Positions 1 to 4,664 of a DNA stretch of 5,451 bases are shown one piece after another. Every line of letters begins with the position of its first letter. Positions within the stretch are counted from its first letter, which is position 1. The DNA lies in the NCBI GenBank assembly GCA_945861295.1, contig CAMAUF010000180.1, positions 1 to 5,451 on the forward strand, written 5' to 3'. The translations under genes and the position numbers were made by a program. The notes under the pieces were generated by a model that did not search any database, was not told the DNA's origin, and was given only the letters and a program-made list of their open reading frames with translations. Source of the DNA: a bacterium (GTDB lineage Bacteria > Chloroflexota > Dehalococcoidia > Tepidiformales > Tepidiformaceae).

Positions 1-29
1 GACCCCGAAAGTCCCACAACTCCATAGCC

Positions 30-59
30 GGGAGGCAGCGCAACTGCCTCCCTTCCTTT
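30..59 (+). terminator. Rho-independent terminator
   Basis: A perfect 9-bp inverted repeat, GGGAGGCAG and CTGCCTCCC, with a 5-nt loop (CGCAA), is followed by the T-rich tract TTCCTTT. This is a classic intrinsic terminator for plus-strand transcription. Frame 1 has a TAG at 25-27, three bases before the stem, so a gene entering from the left may end there, but only eight codons are visible and its identity cannot be judged. The minus-strand side lacks a T tract, so I do not call it bidirectional. Confidence 0.75.
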
Positions 60-79
60 GTGCGATCTCGCGACCGTGA

Positions 80-226
80 GCCAGCAAGCGTTTCCCCCTC
101 ACTCTAATAATTACCCGCGAGCAACACGCCGGTCTCCTCTATGAACGCCTGGCGCCGGACGGGCCGTTTACCTGGGATACCGGCAACCCGACTTGGACTT
201 GGGGTAGCGCCTGGCGGCCCCTCGGC
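80..226 (+). other. Startless in-frame upstream part of the LuxR remnant
   Basis: This stretch is open in the same frame as the LuxR gene that follows, back to a TGA at 77-79. From about 113 onward it translates to protein-like sequence (for example EQHAGLLYERLAPDGPFTWD) that fits the alpha-helical region found just before the 'LGMLAALMERYDDAERHFEDAL' type segment in large ATPase/LuxR regulators. No ATG, GTG or TTG occurs in this frame before 227; a CTG at 149 is the only near-start, with no clear SD. I infer that coding sequence was lost upstream, with the junction somewhere between the terminator at 30-59 and about 113. Confidence 0.5.
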
Positions 227-700
227 ATGCTCGCGGCGCTCATGGAACGCTACGACGACGCCGAGCGCCACTTTGAAGACGCGCTGGCCTTTGAAACGGC
301 GATGCCCCACCGTCCCGCGCTCGCCAAGACGAGGACTGAGTACGCCGCTCTGCTGGTGCTACGCAACCGGCCCGGCGACCGCGCCCGTGCCCGCGAGCTG
401 GCCAGTCAAGCCCTGAGCGAGGCGCAATCGATGGACATGCGGCCGACCGTCGAGAAGGCGGAAGCGCTCCTGCACGCGCTTGGCGCCGGGCCGCGGCTCG
501 TGTATCCGGCGGGCCTCTCGGAGCGCGAGGTGGAGGTGCTGAAGTTGGTGGCGAATGGGATGACGAACAAGGAGATCGCGGCCAAGCTCGTCCTCAGCCC
601 GCACACCGTCACGCGGCACGTCAGCAACATCCTCGACAAAACCGGGAACGAGACCCGCCAAGAGGCGCGCGACTTCGCCCGTGAACACGGCCTCGCCTGA
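227..700 (+). CDS. LuxR-family regulator, C-terminal fragment
   Basis: The 157-residue product from the first ATG has two parts. Residues 1-85 are TPR-like helices (MERYDDAERHFEDALAFE and a second pair ending in VEKAEALLHAL), typical of the signal-sensing region of large ATPase/LuxR (MalT-like) regulators. Residues 95-150 are a LuxR helix-turn-helix: GLSEREVEVLKLVANGMTNK, then EIAAKLVLSPHTV as the turn and recognition helix, and a closing helix with KTG in place of the more usual KLG. It should bind DNA as a transcription regulator. Family members are commonly many hundreds of residues long with an N-terminal ATPase or cyclase domain, which is absent here. Recognisable coding sequence continues upstream of the ATG without a start and no good SD precedes 227, so this is probably a decayed remnant, though a short translated regulator is possible. 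It converges on the TerC gene 66 bp away. Confidence 0.65.
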   Translation: MLAALMERYDDAERHFEDALAFETAMPHRPALAKTRTEYAALLVLRNRPGDRARARELASQALSEAQSMDMRPTVEKAEALLHALGAGPRLVYPAGLSEREVEVLKLVANGMTNKEIAAKLVLSPHTVTRHVSNILDKTGNETRQEARDFAREHGLA

Positions 701-766
701 GGCCGACCTCCGGCGGTGACCAAGGCCAGAGGTCGCCTCTCCGCGCGCGTGACCTTGAAGCCGCGG

Positions 767-1729
767 TTAGTGGACGGCGGCAGGCTCGATCGGCGCTGGC
801 TGGGTAGTGTCCGGAGGCGGACCTCTCCGCGCGAGGGATGCGCCAACCGCGAGGGTCAGGATCCCGAGGATAACCGCCAGGCTCACCAGGGGGTCGATTT
901 TATAGGTGTCGATCAGCAGCATCTTGATGCCGACGAAGACGAGGATAGCGGCCAACGCCGGTTTCAGGTACCGCAACCCGGCGAGATAGCCAGACAGCAC
1001 GAAGTACAGCGAGCGCAGGCCCAAGATCGCGAGGATGTTAGAGGTGAACACGATGAACGGGTCGTCCGTGACGGCGTAGATGGCGGGGATGGAGTCGACC
1101 GCGAAGACGAGGTCCGAGGTTTCCACCAACAAGAGCACCAAGAACAACGGCGTTGCCATGAGTACGCCCTTCCGGCGCACAAAGAAGCGTTGGCCTTCGT
1201 AACCTCCGGTGACTGGCATGACGCGCTTCACCAGGAGGACCAGCGGGTTCTTGTCGAGCGACGGCGCGTGGCTGTCGCTTTCTCGCAGGAACTTTATCCC
1301 GGTGATGATGAGGAACGCTCCAAAGAGGTAGATCACCCAGTGCAGCGCACCCAACAGCACCCCGGCGGCCGCGATGAGGATCGCGCGCATGAACAAGGCG
1401 CCCACGATGCCCCAGAAGAGCACGCGATGCTGGTACATCAAAGGGACCCCGAAGCTGGAAAAGATCAGGAGGAAGATGAAGATGTTATCGACTGCCAGTG
1501 ACTTCTCGATGAGGTAGCCAGTCGTCCATTCGATCCCTCGCTCCTGTCCTTGGATGAGGTAGACGCCAACATTGAAGACGGCCGCGAGGCCGATCCAGGC
1601 GACGCTCCAGACGAGCGCCTCCTTCTTGGTCACCGCATGGGCGTTTCGATGAAAGACCCCGAGGTCGAGCGCGAGCAGTGCTCCGACCATCGCGAGAAAA
1701 GCAATCCAGGGCAAGAGTTCCATGAACAA
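767..1729 (-). CDS. TerC/Alx-family integral membrane protein (probable manganese exporter)
   Basis: A 320-residue polytopic membrane protein with about nine hydrophobic segments and the hallmark TerC signatures: LDLGVFHR near the N-terminus (residues 21-28), EKSLAVDNIFIF (75-86) and ETSDLVFAVDSIPA (203-216). The intramembrane acidic residues E75, D81, E203, D206 and D212 are all present. The Pro-rich tail after about 303 is variable. TerC/Alx proteins export or handle Mn2+ at the cytoplasmic membrane, and several are controlled by yybP-ykoY riboswitches, one of which lies at the head of this unit. The start is ambiguous: a TTG at 1729 lies 8 nt from a perfect AGGAGG (1743-1738), while the ATG two codons later (1723) lies 14 nt away. 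I kept TTG on spacing, but ATG would also give a normal family N-terminus. It is the second gene after the 85-aa gene, 86 nt downstream. Confidence 0.93.
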   Translation of the reverse strand: MFMELLPWIAFLAMVGALLALDLGVFHRNAHAVTKKEALVWSVAWIGLAAVFNVGVYLIQGQERGIEWTTGYLIEKSLAVDNIFIFLLIFSSFGVPLMYQHRVLFWGIVGALFMRAILIAAAGVLLGALHWVIYLFGAFLIITGIKFLRESDSHAPSLDKNPLVLLVKRVMPVTGGYEGQRFFVRRKGVLMATPLFLVLLLVETSDLVFAVDSIPAIYAVTDDPFIVFTSNILAILGLRSLYFVLSGYLAGLRYLKPALAAILVFVGIKMLLIDTYKIDPLVSLAVILGILTLAVGASLARRGPPPDTTQPAPIEPAAVH

Positions 1730-1737
1730 CGTCGACC

Positions 1738-1750
1738 CCTCCTCGGGAGG
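1738..1750 (-). promoter_or_regulatory. SD of the TerC gene buried in a GC-rich hairpin
   Basis: On the minus strand the sequence reads CCTCC-CGA-GGAGG, a perfect 5-bp GC-rich stem with a triloop. The 3' arm is the SD sequence (AGGAGG, 1743-1738) of the TerC gene. If the hairpin forms, ribosome access would be limited, so TerC translation may depend on translation of the upstream gene or on another RNA structure. The stem is visible directly; the control role is inference. Confidence 0.45.
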
Positions 1751-1754
1751 TGAA

Positions 1755-1778
1755 CGAGCGGCGGCTTTCCGCCGCTCG
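1755..1778 (-). other. Strong intercistronic hairpin
   Basis: A perfect 10-bp inverted repeat (CGAGCGGCGG / CCGCCGCTCG) with a 4-nt loop lies between the 85-aa gene and the TerC gene, four bases from the SD-burying hairpin. On the minus-strand transcript it is followed by TTCACCTCC rather than a T run, so it is a poor intrinsic terminator. It could be a processing or stability element, or part of an attenuator for TerC. Confidence 0.6.
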
Positions 1779-1815
1779 CGGGCGTTGAGAAACAGTGCGG
1801 TCTGGAGAATGGTGG

Positions 1816-2073
1816 CTAGAAGTCCAGGAAATCGTTCCGGTCGTTGCGGCGGCGGTCACCGGAGCGCCGGCCATCATCGGAGTTTCGGCCGTCATCAGAG
1901 CGACGAGCGCGGTCGTCGTCGTCATCGGCGTCGCCGAGGCCCTCCATCAGGCGCGCGAAGAAGCCCCGCAAGCCCTTTCGGCGAGGGGGTTCGCTCTCGG
2001 GCGACGGGCGTTGCTGCCCTCGCCGTTCGTCGCGTTCCGTAAGGTCATCCGGGGAAAACAGATCATCGAGCAT
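1816..2073 (-). CDS. Small charged low-complexity protein, first gene of the Mn riboswitch unit
   Basis: I do not recognise this 85-residue protein. It opens with an acidic helix-like segment (MLDDLFSPDDLTERDERR), has a Pro-rich linker (about 21-31), then a basic amphipathic segment (RRKGLRGFFARLMEGLGD, 31-48), a run of five Asp (50-54), and a tail of degenerate six-residue repeats (57-80) ending in DFLDF. No signal peptide, membrane segment, Cys or His is present, so it is probably cytoplasmic and largely disordered. The reading is supported by a good SD (GGAGG, 2088-2084) 10 nt before the ATG, by its place between a riboswitch and TerC, and by charged sequence sensible only in this frame. 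The acidic runs could bind divalent cations, but that is speculation. A plus-strand ORF across the same DNA is Arg/Ser-rich and I regard it as a shadow. Confidence 0.72.
   Translation of the reverse strand: MLDDLFSPDDLTERDERRGQQRPSPESEPPRRKGLRGFFARLMEGLGDADDDDDRARRSDDGRNSDDGRRSGDRRRNDRNDFLDF
1834..1905 (-). repeat. Four degenerate 18-bp tandem units inside the 85-aa gene
   Basis: Four in-frame 18-bp units encode the hexapeptides RRSDDG, RNSDDG, RRSGDR and RRNDRN (residues 57-80). The first two are closest at DNA level (both carry CGGCC and CATCA-type blocks on the plus strand); the last two have diverged. This looks like short tandem expansion of a coding repeat. Confidence 0.5.
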
Positions 2074-2082
2074 GACTCTGAC

Positions 2083-2099
2083 ACCTCCGTCACGGACGG
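2083..2099 (-). promoter_or_regulatory. Candidate riboswitch expression platform: hairpin overlapping SD
   Basis: Minus-strand sequence CCGTC-CGT-GACGG (2099-2087) forms a 5-bp stem with a triloop, and the last two G of its 3' arm are the first two of the SD GGAGGT (2088-2083) of the 85-aa gene. An upstream partial inverted repeat (GGCGC ... GCGCC, 2116-2099) abuts it. This geometry would suit translational control by the aptamer just upstream, but I cannot fold the alternatives here. Confidence 0.4.
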
Positions 2100-2128
2100 C
2101 GCTCTCGAAGGCGCCAGCCGCGGAATGT

Positions 2129-2245
2129 AGTGCCAGGGTCTTACCGGGCGAGGGTCGCGCCTCGCTGCTCGGGCCGGCGCCGTGAGGCGCGTGTTGACGA
2201 CCCGTGCTCTGCCGGGGTGGCAGCGGTTACTCCCCCGTGGTGACT
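2129..2245 (-). promoter_or_regulatory. yybP-ykoY manganese-sensing riboswitch aptamer
   Basis: The minus strand carries, in order, the conserved blocks of the yybP-ykoY class as I know them: GGGGGAGTA (2236-2228), a hairpin CTGCC-ACCCC-GGCAG (2223-2209), GTCGTCAACACG (2201-2190), a long helix CGCGCCTC / GAGGCGCG (2191-2184 with 2163-2156, extended by GGGT with ACCC), and GGTAAGACC (2145-2137). The ends can close as P1 through AGT/ACT, CCA/TGG and GGG/CCC. This RNA class binds Mn2+ and activates genes such as alx, mntP and other TerC members. Here it sits upstream of the 85-aa gene and TerC in the same orientation, the expected context. The block after GGGGAGTA reads ACC rather than the usual GCC-type sequence. 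The total of about 117 nt fits the aptamer size. A covariance-model scan would settle it. Confidence 0.85.
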
Positions 2246-2248
2246 TCT

Positions 2249-2277
2249 ACGGTATGTGGTGTCCGCATGTCTGTCAA
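2249..2277 (-). promoter_or_regulatory. Candidate sigma-70-type promoter for the riboswitch transcript
   Basis: A perfect TTGACA (2277-2272) is followed at 17-bp spacing by TACCGT (2254-2249), a weak -10 that keeps the key T, A and final T. Initiation about seven bases downstream would fall near 2242, at the 5' side of the riboswitch P1 helix, so the leader would start almost exactly with the aptamer. The -35 match and position are seen; promoter activity is inferred. Confidence 0.5.
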
Positions 2278-2390
2278 CCTGGACAAACTCCCGACAGAGC
2301 GCTGGGGCCGGGCCGCCGCGAGGTCGTTGCAGCAGCAATGGGCGCGGACCCGGGGCCCCGCGGCGTCGAGCGCCACGCGCTATCCGCCGC

Positions 2391-2396
2391 TACAAT
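2391..2396 (+). promoter_or_regulatory. Possible -10 element for the acyl-CoA dehydrogenase gene
   Basis: TACAAT matches the -10 consensus at five of six positions and lies 31 bp before the ATG at 2428, giving a short leader with the SD GGAGGG (2412-2417). No convincing -35 is present at 16-18 bp spacing (GAGCGC at 17 bp), so the call rests on the -10 alone. Confidence 0.35.
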
Positions 2397-2427
2397 GGCG
2401 CTCTTATACACGGAGGGTTTCACGTCC

Positions 2428-3660
2428 ATGGCTGTCGATTTCACCATCCCCGAAGAAGCGAAGGCGATCCGCGAGACGGTGCGCCAGTTCGTCCAAGCGG
2501 AATGCATCCCGGCGGAACAAGAACTCCACGCCGGCCGGCCCTACAAAGAGGTGCTGAGCACCTTGCGCGGCAAGGCACGCGCCCAGGGTCTCTGGTGCCC
2601 GTTCATCCCTAAGGAGTACGGCGGCATGGCCCTCGGGCCGCTGGCCAACGCCCTCGTCCAAATGGAGCTCGGCGAAAGCCACCTCGGCGCGCTCGCCCTG
2701 AACACGCAGGGCCCCGACGACGCGACCATGCTCACGCTGCTCACCTACGGCACGCCCGACCAGAAGGAGCGCTTCCTCAAGCCGCTGCTCAACGGCGAAA
2801 AGCGTATCTGCTACTCGATGACGGAGAAGGCGGCCGGCGCCGACGCCACCGGCATGCAGACCCGGGCCATCCGCGACGGCGACAACTGGGTCATCAACGG
2901 CGAGAAGTGGTTCTCGAGCGCGGCCAGCGTCGCCGACATCGCCCTCGTCATGGCGAAGACGAGCCCCGACGCGCCGCGTCACAAGCAGTTCAGCACCTTC
3001 CTGGTGGAGCTGCCGAACCCCGGTTACGACATCGTGCGGGACATCCAGACGATGGCGATCGAGGGCCCGCTCAGCCACATCCTCGGCGGCGGCCACGCTG
3101 AAGTGAAAATTAAGGACCTCGTCGTCCCCCACGCCAACCTGCTCGGCGGCGAAGGCGAAGGCTTCAACATGGGCCAGCACCGGCTCGCCTACGGGCGGCT
3201 CCGGCACGGCATGCACAACGTCGCGATGGCGCAACGCGCGCTCGATATGGCGACGAAGCGCGTCCTCGAACGCTCGACCTTCGGCAAGCCGCTTTCAGAA
3301 CGCCAGGGCGTCCAGTGGATGCTCGCCGACTGCGCGACCGAGATCTACATCGCGCGGCTGATGCTGATGCACATCGCCTACAAGGCCGAGAAGGGCCTCG
3401 ACCTCCGCCAGGAGAACCACATCGCCAAGGTCTACTTGGCGAACATGGTCCACAAGGTCGTCGATACGGCGATCCAGCTCCACGGAGCGCTGGGCTACAG
3501 CCAGGATCTGCCGCTCGCCCGTTGGTACACCGGCATTCGCTCGCAGCGGCTGGTCGATGGGCCGGACGAGGTGCATCGCTGGACGGTGGGCCGTAACCTG
3601 CTCAAGGCGTATCAGCAGTTCGGCACGACGGCCTCGGCCTGCGGCGGCGACCTGCTGTAG
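2428..3660 (+). CDS. Acyl-CoA dehydrogenase, ACAD10/11-like
   Basis: The 410-residue FAD flavoenzyme should introduce the alpha-beta double bond into an acyl-CoA and pass electrons to an electron-transfer flavoprotein. Domains in order: N-terminal helices (about 1-125), the middle beta domain with the SMTEKAAGADAT flavin/substrate segment (130-141) and INGEKWF (156-162), and the C-terminal helical domain with RSTFGKPLSERQGVQWMLAD (282-301), IQLHGALGYSQDLPLARWY (349-367) and RLVDGPDEVHR (374-384). The D377 in VDGPDE aligns with the catalytic Glu of the YEGT motif in medium-chain enzymes; this DGP form is typical of ACAD10/11-type members and related bacterial proteins, so the substrate may be unusual. 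Length is normal. I chose ATG 2428 because of the SD GGAGGG 10 nt upstream and the family-typical MAVDFTIPEE start; the open frame back to 2182 overlaps the riboswitch and is not coding. It is monocistronic, and the CDF gene converges 26 bp away. Confidence 0.93.
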   Translation: MAVDFTIPEEAKAIRETVRQFVQAECIPAEQELHAGRPYKEVLSTLRGKARAQGLWCPFIPKEYGGMALGPLANALVQMELGESHLGALALNTQGPDDATMLTLLTYGTPDQKERFLKPLLNGEKRICYSMTEKAAGADATGMQTRAIRDGDNWVINGEKWFSSAASVADIALVMAKTSPDAPRHKQFSTFLVELPNPGYDIVRDIQTMAIEGPLSHILGGGHAEVKIKDLVVPHANLLGGEGEGFNMGQHRLAYGRLRHGMHNVAMAQRALDMATKRVLERSTFGKPLSERQGVQWMLADCATEIYIARLMLMHIAYKAEKGLDLRQENHIAKVYLANMVHKVVDTAIQLHGALGYSQDLPLARWYTGIRSQRLVDGPDEVHRWTVGRNLLKAYQQFGTTASACGGDLL

Positions 3661-3686
3661 GGGGGCGGCTGGGGCTGTTCGTCCCT

Positions 3687-4610
3687 CTAGTGCGCGTGCG
3701 CCTGCATTTTCGGCGCGTCGGGCTGGAGGCAGCAGGCGATCAAGTTGTGGAGTTCGACGGTTTCTGGCTGCAACGTCACATGGGAAATGTGATGGCGGTC
3801 GCGGAGGATGGCCGTCACTTCGGCCAGCGCCTTGCCGCACCCATCAAGGGAGGCTACCTCCAGGTGTGCGCTCAGCGCGATGAAGCTCGGCGCCAGGCTC
3901 CAGACGTGCAGGTCGTGAATCGCCGAAACACCGGCGACATCGCGGACGTCACGCTCAATCGCCGTCAGGTCAACGCTGCGCGGCGTGCCCTCAAGCAGGA
4001 TGGCGACCACGTCGCGGAGGAGGGTCAACGCCCTCGGCACGACCAGCGCCCCGATCACGAGGCTCAGGATGATGTCAACGCCGTACCATCCGGTTGCCAG
4101 GATGACGACCGCGGAAATGATCACGCCGACCGAGCCGAAGAGGTCGAACAGCACCTCCAACGACGCCCCGCGCGCGGACAAATTGGTGGCGCCGTGCGGG
4201 TGGAGGAGACGCAGGACAACGATGTTGAGCACGAGCCCGGCCAGCCCGACCCCAAGGACCGGCCAGCCAGCCACCTCTTGTGGCCCGCCGATCCGATTCA
4301 CGGCCTCGTAGATGATGTAGCCCGCCAGCAGGGCCATCACCATCACCTGCAGAGGCACGACGAGCACCTCGATGCGGGCGTAGCCGTAGGTGCGCTGTGG
4401 GTCCGGAGGACGCTTGGCGAGGAGGCCCGCCACGAGCGCGAGGACAAGGCCCGACGAGTCGACGAGCATGTGGCCAGCATCGGCGACCAAGGCCAACGAG
4501 CCGGCAAGGACGCCTGTCGTCGCTTCGACGGCCGCGAAGGCGAGGGTCACCCCCAAACCCACCGTTAGGGCAGGCAGGGCGGTCTGGTGGTTGTGCCCGT
4601 CGTCGGCCAT
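3687..4610 (-). CDS. Cation diffusion facilitator (CzcD/ZitB-type metal efflux transporter)
   Basis: This 307-residue protein should export a divalent metal, such as Zn2+, Cd2+ or Co2+, in exchange for protons at the cytoplasmic membrane. It has a short His-containing N-terminus (ADDGHNH), six membrane segments (roughly 14-37, 41-65, 80-103, 114-136, 147-172 and 174-195) and a cytoplasmic C-terminal domain with LLEGTPRSVDL and HDLHVWSLAPSF. The TM2 metal site is canonical (DAGHMLVD: H47 and D51). In TM5 the usual HxxxD is ExxxD (E152, D156; GAG codon, LEVLFD). The tail carries CC and HAH, possible extra metal ligands. I chose the ATG at 4610 because GGAG lies 8 nt upstream; a TTG seven codons earlier (4631) is in frame but has no clear SD. 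The upstream thioredoxin-fold gene ends 54 bp away on the same strand, so co-transcription is possible. Confidence 0.92.
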   Translation of the reverse strand: MADDGHNHQTALPALTVGLGVTLAFAAVEATTGVLAGSLALVADAGHMLVDSSGLVLALVAGLLAKRPPDPQRTYGYARIEVLVVPLQVMVMALLAGYIIYEAVNRIGGPQEVAGWPVLGVGLAGLVLNIVVLRLLHPHGATNLSARGASLEVLFDLFGSVGVIISAVVILATGWYGVDIILSLVIGALVVPRALTLLRDVVAILLEGTPRSVDLTAIERDVRDVAGVSAIHDLHVWSLAPSFIALSAHLEVASLDGCGKALAEVTAILRDRHHISHVTLQPETVELHNLIACCLQPDAPKMQAHAH

Positions 4611-4664
4611 TCTTGGCGCTCCATGCCCCAACCAGCCATCACCTTACGAAGCGGCTGGGTCGAG

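Noticed and set aside
105..111. TAATAAT as a -10 element for the LuxR fragment
   Set aside because: No -35-like sequence at suitable spacing, and it lies in or beside the remnant coding sequence.
701..766. Bidirectional terminator between the LuxR fragment and TerC genes
   Set aside because: Only an interrupted stem (GGCG..ACC with GGTCGCC) without a T tract on either strand.
716..1501. Long plus-strand open frame (261 codons) opposite the TerC gene
   Set aside because: Charged, low-complexity antisense shadow of a well-conserved gene with no independent support.
1795..2130. Plus-strand open frames across the 85-aa gene
   Set aside because: Composition is Arg/Ser- or Ala-rich shadow sequence with no SD; the minus-strand frame has a good SD and genomic context.
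2258..2263. GACACC before the aptamer pairing with GGTGTC at the SD of the 85-aa gene (2085-2080)
   Set aside because: A six-base match is expected by chance, and the likely transcription start lies downstream of it.
2351..2360. Palindrome CGGGGCCCCG as an operator
   Set aside because: Too short and simple in GC-rich DNA to support a binding-site claim.
2182..2427. Upstream in-frame extension of the acyl-CoA dehydrogenase by 82 codons
   Set aside because: It overlaps the riboswitch, has no family similarity, and ATG 2428 has a proper SD and a family-typical N-terminus.
2404..3234. Minus-strand open frame opposite the acyl-CoA dehydrogenase
   Set aside because: Antisense shadow; no recognisable domain and no SD evidence.
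3690..4568. Long plus-strand open frame (292 codons) opposite the CDF gene
   Set aside because: It is the antisense of a clear membrane transporter gene; its His/Asp/Arg-rich product is an artefact of GC-rich codon use.
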